Source: Sulfitobacter sp. DSM 110093 (GTDB lineage: Bacteria; Pseudomonadota; Alphaproteobacteria; Rhodobacterales; Rhodobacteraceae). Taken from it: a DNA stretch of 64,000 nucleotides. Below the pieces are notes generated by a model, which was not told the DNA's origin, made no database searches, and saw nothing but the letters and a program-made list of their open reading frames with translations. This document shows, one piece after another, positions 17,658 to 26,381 of the stretch. Location of the stretch: assembly GCF_022788715.1 (NCBI RefSeq), contig NZ_CP085170.1, forward strand, positions 186,001 through 250,000, given 5' to 3'. A program made the translations under genes and the position numbers. The number at the start of each line of letters is the position of its first letter. Positions within the stretch are counted from its first letter, which is position 1.

Positions 17658-17687
17658 TAATATGTCATTAACTGATATATTAGATTT
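17658..17687. promoter_or_regulatory. AT-rich operator candidate between uxaA and gntR
   Basis: AACTGATATATTA (17670-17682) occurs again exactly at 21916-21928, and its 3' part ATATATTAGATT (17675-17686) recurs inverted at 35826-35837. TAATAT at 17658 and ATATTA at 17677 form a dyad around it. It lies in the uxaA/gntR divergent region and is probably bound by a GntR regulator. Confidence 0.55.
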
Positions 17688-17708
17688 AATAGCTATGGAA
17701 GAGCCCAC

Positions 17709-18485
17709 ATGACCTCATCGAACAAACCCGCCGCGCAGAGCGCACAGACCCTCGCCAAAAGCATTTTAGGCGGCGGGGCTGATTTGGGTCTGTTCGAGGG
17801 CGGGCCAACGGGGCGCGGGGTTTACGCCACTCTGCGCGATCAGATTGTCCGGCTCGACCTGCCGCCCGGCACCCCGCTGTTGCGCGCCGAACTGGCTGAG
17901 ACCCATGGGGTGAGCCTGACGCCGCTGCGCGATGCGCTGCAGCAGCTTGCCAAAGAGGGGCTGGTCAAGATCTACCCGCAATCGCGCACTTTGGTGACGC
18001 CAATCGACATGTCGGCGATCCGCGAAGCGCAGTTCATGCGCATCGCTCTTGAGACCGAAGTCGTGCGCCGTTTGGCCGCCGAGATCGCGCCCGAAGCCCT
18101 GACCCGTCTGCGCAGCATCGTCGCCCTGCAAAGCAGCATCTCGGACCAACCCGGCGACGTGCCGACTTTTCAGGAGTTGGACGAAGTATTCCACCAGACC
18201 CTCTTCGTGGCGGCGGGCCATGTGCAAAGCCAGCGCATCATGCGCAGTCACGCGGGCCATTTGGAGCGTCTGCGCCGCCTGCATTTGGATGACATCGATG
18301 AGGCGGGGCGCATCCTCAACAACAAGGACGTGATCGGGGGCCATAGCCGGATTCTTGATGGGATCGAAGCGGGCGATGCCCCTGCAGCGATGGAGGCGCT
18401 GCGCCAACATTTGCAACGCACCGTCGACCGGATGACCGAGAAACGGGCGGCTTTCCCGGAGTATTTCACCCCGGAAAAGCCCTGA
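17709..18485 (+). CDS. GntR family (FCD domain) regulator
   Basis: A 258-residue GntR/FadR-type regulator. The winged HTH spans about residues 35-100 (LAETHGVSLTPLRDALQQLA). The FCD ligand domain shows the usual acid/His metal-binding pattern, with ELDEVFHQTLF, RSHAGHLERL and IGGHSRILDGI. It is divergent from uxaA-larA-larC. It is the best candidate to bind the AT-rich word shared by three promoters of the island, because one copy lies in its own promoter. Repression relieved by a sugar acid is the usual mode for this family and is inferred here. Confidence 0.85.
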   Translation: MTSSNKPAAQSAQTLAKSILGGGADLGLFEGGPTGRGVYATLRDQIVRLDLPPGTPLLRAELAETHGVSLTPLRDALQQLAKEGLVKIYPQSRTLVTPIDMSAIREAQFMRIALETEVVRRLAAEIAPEALTRLRSIVALQSSISDQPGDVPTFQELDEVFHQTLFVAAGHVQSQRIMRSHAGHLERLRRLHLDDIDEAGRILNNKDVIGGHSRILDGIEAGDAPAAMEALRQHLQRTVDRMTEKRAAFPEYFTPEKP

Positions 18486-18486
18486 T

Positions 18487-19197
18487 TCAGCGGTTGTTGG
18501 CCTTGCGCCATTCCGCAAACTTATCGAGGTTTTCTTGCTTGGTGCCGGGGTAAAGCCCGATGATCCCCGCGCCGCCTTTAACTTGTTCCACTACGAAATC
18601 CTCATAGGCCGTCATCTCTACAGCCTCATCTGCCACTTCTTCGGCGATATCTGCGGGGATGATGATCACGCAGTCATCGTCGCCCACCACGATATCGCCG
18701 GGAAAGACCGGCGCATCGCCGCAGCCGACGGGGCAGTTGATCTCAATCGCCTCATGCAAGGTCAGGTTCGTGGGGCTTGAGGGCCGCGCGTGGTAGGCCG
18801 GCATCTCAAGCGCGCCGATGGTCGCGGCATCGCGCAGGCCTCCATCTGTCACCACCCCCGCCGCGCCGCGCATCATCAGACGGGTGATGAGGATATCCCC
18901 GGCACTGGCAGCACGCGCATCTTTGCGGCTGTCCATCACCAGCACATGACCCTCGGGGCAGGTCTCAATCGCGACGCGCTGCGGGTGCTCGGGGTTGCGA
19001 AATTCGACCAACTGGTTGCGGTCTTCGCGTGCGGGCATATAGCGCAGGGTGAAGGCGGGGCCGACCATATTCTGCCCCTTTGCCGCAACTGGGCCGACCC
19101 CCTGCACCACCTGATTGCGCAGCCCACGTTTATATAGCGCCGTGGCCAGCGTCGCGACCGAGACCGCTTTGAGTTTCTCGCGTAGTTCGGGGGTCAT
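18487..19197 (-). CDS. RraA/HMG-CHA aldolase family protein
   Basis: A 236-residue protein of the RraA-like fold. GPAFTLRYMPA and the GVVTDGGLRDA motif (near residues 115-125) carry the Arg and Asp used in the HMG/CHA aldolase and oxaloacetate decarboxylase enzymes of this fold. It overlaps the DapA-family gene by 4 bases (ATGA) in the ilvD-dapA-like-rraA operon. In sugar-acid operons such proteins are more likely metabolic (pyruvate aldolase or decarboxylase) than regulators of RNase E. The reaction is not known. Confidence 0.75.
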   Translation of the reverse strand: MTPELREKLKAVSVATLATALYKRGLRNQVVQGVGPVAAKGQNMVGPAFTLRYMPAREDRNQLVEFRNPEHPQRVAIETCPEGHVLVMDSRKDARAASAGDILITRLMMRGAAGVVTDGGLRDAATIGALEMPAYHARPSSPTNLTLHEAIEINCPVGCGDAPVFPGDIVVGDDDCVIIIPADIAEEVADEAVEMTAYEDFVVEQVKGGAGIIGLYPGTKQENLDKFAEWRKANNR

Positions 19198-20105
19198 GCC
19201 CTCTCTCCCTTTAGTCCGTTGTCAGTGATGAATTGGTCCAGCACCGCCTGTTGCCGTTCTGTCAGGGGCCAAGCGGAGGGCGGGCGCGTGGGGCCGCAAT
19301 CTTGTCCGATGGCCATTAGCGCCGCTTTGACGCCGGTGACATTGGTGCCGTTATGCTCTTCGGCGCGGATGTCTTCAAAGGCGCGCATGCCAGCGATCAA
19401 GCGGTTCGCCTCGCCGTAGTTGCCTGCATCCAGCGCCGCGTGAATGGCGACCGACCGCTCGGGCCAGACGTTAATGAGCCCCGAGGTGAACCCTCGCGCG
19501 CCCACCGCATAGAGCGGCGGTGCCCAAACCTCAGCCAGCCCGCCGACCCAAACGATATCATCTGGCGCGGCCTCAATCGCGCGGGCAAGGTTCAAGGGGT
19601 TCGGCGTGGCCCATTTGACGCCCTTCACCCCCTCGACCTCGCAAAGCCGGGCGATCCCCTCGGGCCCCATCGCATCATTGCGCAGGTACAGCATCACGGG
19701 CAGCCCGCCCGAAGCATCGCGCACCGCGCGCACATAGTCGACCGTGCCACGGGGGGAGACAAACGGATCAGGCGGCTGATGGATCATCAGCGCATCCGCG
19801 CCCGCGTCAGCGCTCGCCTTGGCCAGAGCACAAGCATCGCGAATGCCGCGCCCGACACCCGCCAGCAGTGGCGCCCGCCCGTCGACCATCTGCGCCACCT
19901 CGCGCACCATGGTGCAGGCCTCGTCATTGGTAAGCGCGTAATATTCGCCGGTATTGCCGTTCACTACCGGGATATGCACCCCGGCGGCGAGCGCACGGTC
20001 GATGATCGGGGCCAGCTTGCGCGGCGCAATCTCGCCACCCGCGTCATAGGGCGTCACAAGGATGCCCGAGATGCCAGTGAGCGCTTTTGATAGATCATGT
20101 GTCAT
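19194..20105 (-). CDS. DapA (dihydrodipicolinate synthase) family lyase/dehydratase
   Basis: A 303-residue TIM-barrel Schiff-base enzyme. Lys164 (GVKWATPN) is the expected catalytic lysine and Tyr140 (VMLYLRN) the proton relay. VNGNTGEYYALT at about 48-59 is the carboxylate-binding loop, with GNTGEY resembling enzymes acting on 2-keto-3-deoxy sugar acids. GAGGGG stands 7 bases before ATG 20105. It follows the IlvD dehydratase by 11 bases. In Weimberg-type pathways a member of this family dehydrates 2-keto-3-deoxypentonate to ketoglutarate semialdehyde, which the semialdehyde-type dehydrogenase encoded at 22779 would oxidise. An aldolase role is also possible. Confidence 0.8.
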   Translation of the reverse strand: MTHDLSKALTGISGILVTPYDAGGEIAPRKLAPIIDRALAAGVHIPVVNGNTGEYYALTNDEACTMVREVAQMVDGRAPLLAGVGRGIRDACALAKASADAGADALMIHQPPDPFVSPRGTVDYVRAVRDASGGLPVMLYLRNDAMGPEGIARLCEVEGVKGVKWATPNPLNLARAIEAAPDDIVWVGGLAEVWAPPLYAVGARGFTSGLINVWPERSVAIHAALDAGNYGEANRLIAGMRAFEDIRAEEHNGTNVTGVKAALMAIGQDCGPTRPPSAWPLTERQQAVLDQFITDNGLKGERA

Positions 20106-20116
20106 AGACGTACCCC

Positions 20117-21859
20117 TCAGAAAATATCCGGCTCACCCGCCGCTTGCCCGAAGGCCGCGGTGAGATAGTCGAAGTCGCAGCCCTGATCGGCCTGCCCCAC
20201 ATGGCGCTGGAACATATAGCCCCAGCCCCGCTCGAACCGTGGCTCGGGCGCTTTCCACGCGGCGCGGCGGGCGGCGAGTTCATCCTCGTCCACCAGCATG
20301 TCGAGGGTCCGCGCTTCAAGATCCATGCGCACGATGTCGCCCGTCTTCAGCAGCGCCAGTGGCCCACCGACAAAGGATTCAGGCGCGACATGCAGGATGC
20401 ACGCGCCGTAAGACGTGCCCGACATCCGCGCATCCGAGATCCGCAGCATGTCGCGGTGGCCCTGTTTCAACAACGCTTTCGGCATCGGCAACATCCCCCA
20501 TTCCGGCATCCCCGGCCCACCCTGCGGGCCTGCGTTACGCAGCACCAGCACATGGTCCGGCGTCACGTCGAGGTTTTCGTCATCAATCGCAGCCTTCATC
20601 TCGGGGTAGCTGTCAAAGACCAGCGCCGGGCCTTCGTGGCGGTGGAACTTAGGGTCACAGGCCGCCGGTTTGATGACCGCGCCATTGGGGCAAAGGTTGC
20701 CCTTGAGTACGGCAAGCGAGCCCTCTTTATAGACCGGGTTCGACAGGGGCCGGATCACATCGTCATTATAGACAGGCGCACCCGCGATCCCCTCCTCCAA
20801 GGGTTTGCCGGTACAGGTGATCGCCGACCGGTCGAGCTTGTCGCCCAACTGGTCCATCAGCGCCCGCAACCCGCCTGCGAAATAGAAATCCTCCATCAGG
20901 TATTCGCTGCTGCCCAAGGGTCGGATATTGGCAATAAGCGGTGTGGTGCGGCCCAGAGCGTCCAGATCGTTCAACTCCAGCGCCACACCCGCGCGACGCG
21001 CCATGGCCAAGAGATGCACCACCGCATTGGTTGAGCAGCCCGTTGCCATCGCCACTGTCGCTGCGTTCTGCACGGCGGCGGGGGTGATGATCTTGTCGGG
21101 CGTCAGGTCTTCCCAAACCATATCGACAATGCGCCGCCCGCAAGAGGCGCTCATCCGTTTGTGGCCCGCGTCCGCAGCGGGGATCGAGGTGGCCCCCGGC
21201 AGCGTCAGCCCCATCGCTTCGGCAATCGCGGTCATGGTGGAGGCCGTGCCCATCGTCATGCAATGCCCGTAAGACCGCGCGATGCCGCCTTCGACGCCAA
21301 CCCATTCCTCGGCCGAGATGGTGCCCGCGCGGCGTTCGTCCCAGAATTTCCATGCATCCGAGCCCGAGCCAAGCGCCCGGCCCGCATAATTGCCGCGCAG
21401 CATCGGCCCCGCGGGCAGGAAGATAAACGGCACGCCTGCGCTGATTGCGCCCATGGTCAGACCGGGGGTGGACTTATCACAGCCGCCCATCAGCACCACC
21501 CCGTCGAGCGGATGCGAGCGGATCGTCTCTTCGGTCTCCATCGCGATCATATTGCGGTAAAGCATCGAGGTCGGCTTGGTGAAACTTTCGTCGATCGAGA
21601 TCGTCGGGATCTCCAACCCCAGCCCCCCGGCCTGCGCGATTCCCTTTTTCACGTCCTCCGCGCGGTCGCGGAAATGGAGGTGGCAGGGGTTCATCTCGGA
21701 CCAAGTGTTCAGGATACCGATCACCGGGCGGCCTTCCCAATCTTCGGGGCCCAAGCCCATCTGCATCATGCGCGACCTATGCCCAAAGCTGCGCAGATCG
21801 TCGGGGGCAAACCAGCGCGCACTGCGCAGCTGATCGGCGGTTTTCTTGGTCTCGGTCAT
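20117..21859 (-). CDS. IlvD/Edd family sugar-acid dehydratase, L-arabinonate dehydratase-like
   Basis: A 580-residue Fe-S dehydratase. Counting from MTETKK, Cys59 (MNPCHLHF), Cys127 (GGCDKS) and Cys200 (YGHCMTM) match the [2Fe-2S] ligand positions I recall for Rhizobium L-arabinonate dehydratase, with Lys129 at the carbamylated-lysine position. It removes water from an aldonate to give a 2-keto-3-deoxy acid. I chose ATG 21859; the frame is open to 21907 but the extra 16 residues look non-coding. It heads the operon with the DapA- and RraA-family genes and is divergent from the aldolase operon. Pentonate versus hexonate preference is not certain. Confidence 0.88.
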   Translation of the reverse strand: MTETKKTADQLRSARWFAPDDLRSFGHRSRMMQMGLGPEDWEGRPVIGILNTWSEMNPCHLHFRDRAEDVKKGIAQAGGLGLEIPTISIDESFTKPTSMLYRNMIAMETEETIRSHPLDGVVLMGGCDKSTPGLTMGAISAGVPFIFLPAGPMLRGNYAGRALGSGSDAWKFWDERRAGTISAEEWVGVEGGIARSYGHCMTMGTASTMTAIAEAMGLTLPGATSIPAADAGHKRMSASCGRRIVDMVWEDLTPDKIITPAAVQNAATVAMATGCSTNAVVHLLAMARRAGVALELNDLDALGRTTPLIANIRPLGSSEYLMEDFYFAGGLRALMDQLGDKLDRSAITCTGKPLEEGIAGAPVYNDDVIRPLSNPVYKEGSLAVLKGNLCPNGAVIKPAACDPKFHRHEGPALVFDSYPEMKAAIDDENLDVTPDHVLVLRNAGPQGGPGMPEWGMLPMPKALLKQGHRDMLRISDARMSGTSYGACILHVAPESFVGGPLALLKTGDIVRMDLEARTLDMLVDEDELAARRAAWKAPEPRFERGWGYMFQRHVGQADQGCDFDYLTAAFGQAAGEPDIF

Positions 21860-21915
21860 GGAATCCTCGCCAGCTAAACATGATCGCAAAACGGGTGGAA
21901 AACACATCTTGCTCG

Positions 21916-21936
21916 AACTGATATATTACCGTATCA
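21916..21936. promoter_or_regulatory. AT-rich operator candidate between ilvD and aldolase operons
   Basis: AACTGATATATTA at 21916-21928 is identical to the word at 17670-17682. It is also the left half of a dyad, TGATA (21919-21923) with TATCA (21932-21936). It lies in the divergent promoter of the two catabolic operons, so one GntR protein probably controls both. Confidence 0.55.
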
Positions 21937-21975
21937 CCCCAATTGTCGATACCATTTGAGGGGCGCGTTGCGAAA

Positions 21976-22776
21976 ATGTCGGGAAAATCACTGAAACAAA
22001 CGCTTCGCCAAGGCAGTCGTCTGTCGGGTTTCTGGCTCTCGCTCTGCTCGCCCACGGTGACGGAAATTGCTGCGGGCAGCGGGATCGATTGGCTCTTGCT
22101 CGACATGGAGCACGCACCGAATGATCTGAGTCAAATCACCGACCACCTGCGCGCCGCAGGCAGTGCAAATCCCGATGCGCAGATGGTCGTGCGGATGCCC
22201 TCAACCGACCAAACCATGACCAAACGGCTGCTGGATATCGGCGTGCAAAACCTGATGTTCCCGATGATCCAAAGCGCCGAAGATGCCCGACGCGCCGTAT
22301 CTTGGACCCGCTACCCGCCCGAAGGGCTGCGCGGCATCTCGGCCACGATCCGCGCCAATAATTACGCGCGGCAGACGGATTACCTGACTACCTATCCGGA
22401 TGACCAATGCGTCATTGTGCAGGTCGAAACCCCCGAAGCGGTCGACCAGATCCCCGCCATCGCCGCCGTGCCCGGCGTGGACGCGATCTTTATCGGGCCG
22501 GGCGATCTGTCCTCGGCGATGGGCCATACCGGCAACCCGATGCACCCCGATGTCCAAGACAAGATCCGCAAAGCGGTAGATGCCATTCACGCCGCCGGGC
22601 TGCCTGCGGGCATCCTTGGTTACGGCGCCGATCTGGCGCGCCGCTATTTTGACAGCGGTATCGAATTCGTCGCCATCGCGGGCGACGCTTGGCTGCTCAC
22701 GCGGCAGATGGATGCGCTGGTGCAAACCATGGCGCAGCCCTCCCCCACATTGACACAGCAAACCGACAAGGATTGA
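21976..22776 (+). CDS. HpcH/HpaI family class II aldolase
   Basis: A 266-residue aldolase of the HpaI/GarL family. His46 (DMEHAPND) is the catalytic histidine position. VQVETPEAV carries the metal-binding Glu and FIGPGDLSSAMG the Asp. Members cleave 2-keto-3-deoxy acids to pyruvate or condense pyruvate with aldehydes. ATG 21976 gives the usual family length; an in-frame TTG at 21943 has no ribosome-binding site. It overlaps nothing but leads the aldolase, semialdehyde dehydrogenase and hydroxyacid dehydrogenase operon. With the DapA-family enzyme opposite, it may give a second exit from the 2-keto-3-deoxy intermediate. Confidence 0.82.
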   Translation: MSGKSLKQTLRQGSRLSGFWLSLCSPTVTEIAAGSGIDWLLLDMEHAPNDLSQITDHLRAAGSANPDAQMVVRMPSTDQTMTKRLLDIGVQNLMFPMIQSAEDARRAVSWTRYPPEGLRGISATIRANNYARQTDYLTTYPDDQCVIVQVETPEAVDQIPAIAAVPGVDAIFIGPGDLSSAMGHTGNPMHPDVQDKIRKAVDAIHAAGLPAGILGYGADLARRYFDSGIEFVAIAGDAWLLTRQMDALVQTMAQPSPTLTQQTDKD

Positions 22777-22778
22777 TC

Positions 22779-24320
22779 ATGAGCGCTGACAGCAAGACAT
22801 TTCACCCCCACGGCAAGCACTTAATCGCAGGCGAATGGGTCGGCGGCGGGGAAACCTTCGCCAATTCCCCTGCCATCGGGGAAAGCGACCAATTCCAAAG
22901 CGGCACCCCGGCCCATGTAAACCAAGCCTGCGAAGCCGCCGAGGACGCCTCTTGGTCCTACGCCTATTCCAGCCGCGAAAGCCGGGCCGATTTCCTTGAC
23001 GCCATCGCAGACGAGATGGAGGCCCGCGCCGAGATCATCACCGAAGTCGGCGCACGCGAATCCGGCCTGCCCACCGCCCGCCTTCAGGGCGAACGGGGTC
23101 GGACCACCGGGCAACTCCGCCTCTTTGCCGATCACATTCGCAAAGGCGCGCATCTGGACCGCCGCGTTGACGGTGCTCTGCCAGAACGCCAGCCGATGCC
23201 CCGCCCCGACATCCGCATGGTCCAGCGTCCCATCGGCCCGGTCGCGGTCTTCGGCGCGTCGAACTTTCCGCTGGCGTTCTCCACCGCAGGCGGTGACACC
23301 GCCGCGGCGCTGGCGGCGGGCTGCCCGGTCGTGGTCAAGGGCCACTCCGCCCACCCCGGCGCCGGAGAGATCGTGGCCGAAGCGATCCACGCCGCGATCA
23401 AGAAATGCGGCATCCATCCCGGTGTCTTCTCCCTCATCCATGCCAACAGCCGTGAGGTGGGCCAGACGCTGGTGCAGCATCCGCTGATCAAAGCCGTTGG
23501 CTTCACCGGCTCCCTCGGTGGGGGCCGCGCGCTGTTCGACCTCTGCGCGCAACGCCCGGAGCCGATCCCGTTCTTCGGCGAGTTGGGCTCGGTCAATCCG
23601 ATGTTCGTTCTGGCCGAGGCCGCGCGCAACCGTGGCGCGGAAATCGGCGCAGGCTGGGCCGGCTCGCTGACCATGGGCGCGGGGCAGTTCTGCACCAACC
23701 CCGGCATCGCGGTTGTCGCGAAGGGGGCCGAAGGCGATGCCTTTGTCGCCGCCGCGAAGGAGGCGCTGGAGCAGGTCGGCCCGCAGGTCATGCTGACCGA
23801 CGGCATCGCCAAAGCCTACCGCGACGGCAAGGAACGTTTCACCGGGCGCAACGCGGTGCGCGCGCTGGTGAGCACTGACAGCGAGGGGCGCAGCGCCCAG
23901 CCGAACCTCTTTGAGACCGATGCCGATACCTACCTACAAGACCACGCGCTTGGGGAAGAGGTTTTTGGCCCCTTGGGTCTGGTGCTACGGGTCTCGTCGG
24001 GCGATGAGATGCAAGAGCTGGCCAAGGGTTTTGAGGGTCAATTGACAGCCACCATCCAGATGGATGACGGCGACACCGAAGCGGCCAAAGCGCTGATGCC
24101 GATCCTTGAACGCAAGGCGGGCCGGGTGCTGGTGAACGGCTTCCCCACGGGGGTCGAGGTTTGTGACGCCATGGTGCACGGCGGCCCCTACCCGGCGTCC
24201 ACCAACTTCGGCGCGACGTCGGTGGGCACGATGGCGATCCGCCGCTTCCTGCGGCCCGTGTCCTACCAGAACCTGCCCGAAGCGTTGCTGCCCGAAGACC
24301 TGCGCGGGGCATCGACATGA
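22779..24320 (+). CDS. NADP-type aldehyde dehydrogenase, ketoglutarate semialdehyde dehydrogenase-like
   Basis: A 513-residue aldehyde dehydrogenase. Cys305 (GQFCTNPG) is the nucleophile and Glu268 (FGELGSVNP) the general base. The ASNFPLAFSTAGGDTAAALAAG region matches the group III 2,5-dioxovalerate dehydrogenases used in sugar-acid and hydroxyproline degradation. It would oxidise 2-oxoglutarate semialdehyde to 2-oxoglutarate. ATG 22779 was chosen just after the aldolase stop (22776). It overlaps the next gene by 4 bases. Together with the IlvD- and DapA-family enzymes it supports a Weimberg-type route. Confidence 0.85.
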   Translation: MSADSKTFHPHGKHLIAGEWVGGGETFANSPAIGESDQFQSGTPAHVNQACEAAEDASWSYAYSSRESRADFLDAIADEMEARAEIITEVGARESGLPTARLQGERGRTTGQLRLFADHIRKGAHLDRRVDGALPERQPMPRPDIRMVQRPIGPVAVFGASNFPLAFSTAGGDTAAALAAGCPVVVKGHSAHPGAGEIVAEAIHAAIKKCGIHPGVFSLIHANSREVGQTLVQHPLIKAVGFTGSLGGGRALFDLCAQRPEPIPFFGELGSVNPMFVLAEAARNRGAEIGAGWAGSLTMGAGQFCTNPGIAVVAKGAEGDAFVAAAKEALEQVGPQVMLTDGIAKAYRDGKERFTGRNAVRALVSTDSEGRSAQPNLFETDADTYLQDHALGEEVFGPLGLVLRVSSGDEMQELAKGFEGQLTATIQMDDGDTEAAKALMPILERKAGRVLVNGFPTGVEVCDAMVHGGPYPASTNFGATSVGTMAIRRFLRPVSYQNLPEALLPEDLRGAST

Positions 24321-25279
24321 GCGGCGGATCAATCGGCCCCGTCGCCGTGCTCGATGCGATGCCGGAGGATATGCAGAACAAAGTGCGCGGCTATGCCGAG
24401 GGGCTCGACCTTCGCTTTGCCGACTCCTTCTCCGAAGAGGATTTTGCCAAAACGGTGAAGGGGGCGGCCTATATTGTTCCCCGCGGACGCGGCCTACCAG
24501 TCTCGGTGCTACGCGGGGCCGATAGTGTGCGTCTCGTCCACCAATGGGGCACGGGCTATGATAAGATCCCGGTGGATGTGGCCAAGGAAATGGGCGTGAC
24601 CGTTGCGCGCAGCCCCGGCGTTAACGCCCCCACCATCGCGGATCTCACCATCGGCATGATGATCGCCGCCCTGCGCCGCATTCCGCTGCACTATAACAAC
24701 ACCCGCGCGGGCAAGTGGATCGTGCCAGAAATCGTCCCCGGCGCGCGGGATCTCAGCAGTCAAAAGGTCGGGCTGATCGGCTTTGGTGCCATCGGGCAAC
24801 TCGTCGCGAAACGGCTGACGGGCTTTGACTGCGAGGTGCTCTACTACCGCCGCTCTGGTCCCGCCGAAGGAACCACAGCGCGCTATGCCGAGCGGGATGA
24901 AATCCTTGAGACCTGCGATATCGTTAGCCTGCACATGCCGCTGACCGAGGCGTCACACCACACCATCGGCGCAACGGAACTGGCGCAAATGAAATCGGAC
25001 GCCCTGTTGGTCAACACCGGGCGCGGCGGGCTGATTGATGAGGCAGCACTGATCGACACGCTCACCCATAAGCGGATCGCGGGCGCGGCCTTGGATGTCT
25101 TCACCGAAGAGCCTGTCGAGCCAGACAACCCGCTTCTGCGGCTCGATAACGTTCTGCCCCTGCCCCATATCGGCGGCCACAGCGAGGATAACCTCAAACG
25201 TATGGTCGGCCATTGGGCCAGCAACATCCGCGCTTTTCACGAAGGGCGCGGGATCGACAAAAGCTGTATCGTTACTTGA
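24317..25279 (+). CDS. D-isomer-specific 2-hydroxyacid dehydrogenase
   Basis: A 320-residue NAD(P)-dependent dehydrogenase of the D-2-hydroxyacid family. The cofactor loop GLIGFGAIGQ lies near residue 151. The substrate Arg is in the NTGRGGLIDE segment, and the acid-base His follows near residue 283 (LPHIGGH). It overlaps the aldehyde dehydrogenase by 4 bases and ends the operon before a hairpin. It could reduce glyoxylate, hydroxypyruvate or a keto acid product of the aldolase, or oxidise a 2-hydroxy acid. The exact substrate is open. Confidence 0.85.
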   Translation: MSGGSIGPVAVLDAMPEDMQNKVRGYAEGLDLRFADSFSEEDFAKTVKGAAYIVPRGRGLPVSVLRGADSVRLVHQWGTGYDKIPVDVAKEMGVTVARSPGVNAPTIADLTIGMMIAALRRIPLHYNNTRAGKWIVPEIVPGARDLSSQKVGLIGFGAIGQLVAKRLTGFDCEVLYYRRSGPAEGTTARYAERDEILETCDIVSLHMPLTEASHHTIGATELAQMKSDALLVNTGRGGLIDEAALIDTLTHKRIAGAALDVFTEEPVEPDNPLLRLDNVLPLPHIGGHSEDNLKRMVGHWASNIRAFHEGRGIDKSCIVT

Positions 25280-25287
25280 ATCTCACC

Positions 25288-25311
25288 TCCGGCCTGAACC
25301 CTCAGGCCGGA
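25288..25311. terminator. Hairpin between convergent genes
   Basis: TCCGGCCTGA (25288-25297) and TCAGGCCGGA (25302-25311) pair perfectly over 10 bases with a 4-base loop. It lies between the convergent hydroxyacid dehydrogenase and NIPSNAP genes and could end transcription from both sides, although no T tract is present. Confidence 0.55.
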
Positions 25312-25321
25312 AGCACACCGC

Positions 25322-25636
25322 CTAGGCTTCGAGCGGAACGGGCATGAGAATTTTGTTGGTCTGGCTCACCAGATACCCCGCCTCTGCGCTTTTCTTGAGA
25401 TAGGCCTGCCATTCAGGATCTGCTGCCATCTGCGCCCGGCGCGCAGCACGATCGGCGGCATCTTTATAGCTCCAGATATGTACGAAAGAATTTACGTCTC
25501 CGGTTTCCACCTGTGCATAGATCAGTGGCTCGCCAAGAATGCGTTTCTGCGCGGAAAATCCAAACTCCGCATAAAGCGCGAGGTGTTTCTTGATCGTGCC
25601 GGGACGGCAGCAATAGGTGCGGTGGTCGTAAATCAT
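25322..25636 (-). CDS. NIPSNAP family protein
   Basis: A 104-residue protein with the NIPSNAP-type ferredoxin-like fold: MIYDHRTYCCRPGTIKKHL at the N-terminus, then HIWSYKDAADRAARRAQM and a C-terminal MPVPLEA. Proteins of this type are found in catabolic operons, and their biochemical role is not known. ATG 25636 was chosen with AAAGG upstream. It is 25 bases downstream of a GntR gene and probably the last gene of the gntR-larE-larB-gntR operon on this strand. Confidence 0.75.
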   Translation of the reverse strand: MIYDHRTYCCRPGTIKKHLALYAEFGFSAQKRILGEPLIYAQVETGDVNSFVHIWSYKDAADRAARRAQMAADPEWQAYLKKSAEAGYLVSQTNKILMPVPLEA

Positions 25637-25661
25637 CGGGGGGCCTTTCGGGTTATTAATA

Positions 25662-26378
25662 CTATGCGATACCAGCGTGGTCGGTGATCCGGGTCCGCGC
25701 CTGCAGCAGGTGATAAGCCATCGACACGCCCGCGACTTCACTGTCGCCCGCGCGGATCGCCTCAAGTATCTCGCGATGTTCGCTGATGACCACGTCGATC
25801 CGGGATTGCGAGCCTTGGCGGGTCAGCTTTTGTGCCACGTCGATCCCCTGCTCAATTGACTCCCGCGCGCAGTCGAGCATCTGAAGGAAGACCTCATTGC
25901 CCGAGGCCGCTGCGATGGCGCGGTGGAATTGGTAATCGGCATCGAAGGAAGGGTTGCGCGCCTGCATTGACGCCTCGAGCGTCTGCAACGCGGCCTCAAT
26001 CCGGGCAATATCCTTGGGGCTGGCGCGTTGCGCGGCCATATGCGCGGTGGCTTTTTCAATCGTGATCCGCGCCTCCATCGCGCGCATCAGCCCGGCAACC
26101 GACCCCGCCGTCGCATATTCAATCAGCTTTTCCGAAGGCCGCCGCCGCACGAAGGTCCCCACGCCGCGCCGCGCCTCGACCAGCCCATCCTCTTGCAACT
26201 TGCGCAGCGCCTCGCGCACTACGGGGCGCGACACGCCAAAGGCCGTGGCGATCTGGTTTTCAGACGGCAGCTTTTCGCCCTGCACCAGTTTGTTCGACAC
26301 GATCTGCTCAAGCACCTGCCCGTAAAGCTGATCGGCAAGTGTCTGCCGTTTCTTGATCTTCAGTTTCGGCGCTGTCAC
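25662..26378 (-). CDS. GntR/FadR family (FCD domain) regulator
   Basis: A 238-residue GntR regulator. The HTH is QIATAFGVSRPVVREALRKL near residues 42-61, followed by GVGTFVRRR and an FCD ligand domain with the usual metal-binding acid and His residues (FDADYQFHRAI, VISEHREIL). It begins 4 bases after the larB stop, on the same strand. Having a second FCD regulator in one operon with larE and larB is unusual and suggests that two metabolite signals meet here. Confidence 0.82.
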   Translation of the reverse strand: MTAPKLKIKKRQTLADQLYGQVLEQIVSNKLVQGEKLPSENQIATAFGVSRPVVREALRKLQEDGLVEARRGVGTFVRRRPSEKLIEYATAGSVAGLMRAMEARITIEKATAHMAAQRASPKDIARIEAALQTLEASMQARNPSFDADYQFHRAIAAASGNEVFLQMLDCARESIEQGIDVAQKLTRQGSQSRIDVVISEHREILEAIRAGDSEVAGVSMAYHLLQARTRITDHAGIA

Positions 26379-26381
26379 CGG

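Noticed and set aside
19353..20090. 245-residue open frame on the plus strand
   Set aside because: Opposite the DapA-family gene; Arg/His-rich with no motif.
20144..21034. 296-residue open frame on the plus strand
   Set aside because: Opposite the IlvD gene, which has full catalytic residues; the shadow has no motif.
22821..23552. 243-residue open frame on the minus strand
   Set aside because: Opposite the aldehyde dehydrogenase gene and without any domain signal.
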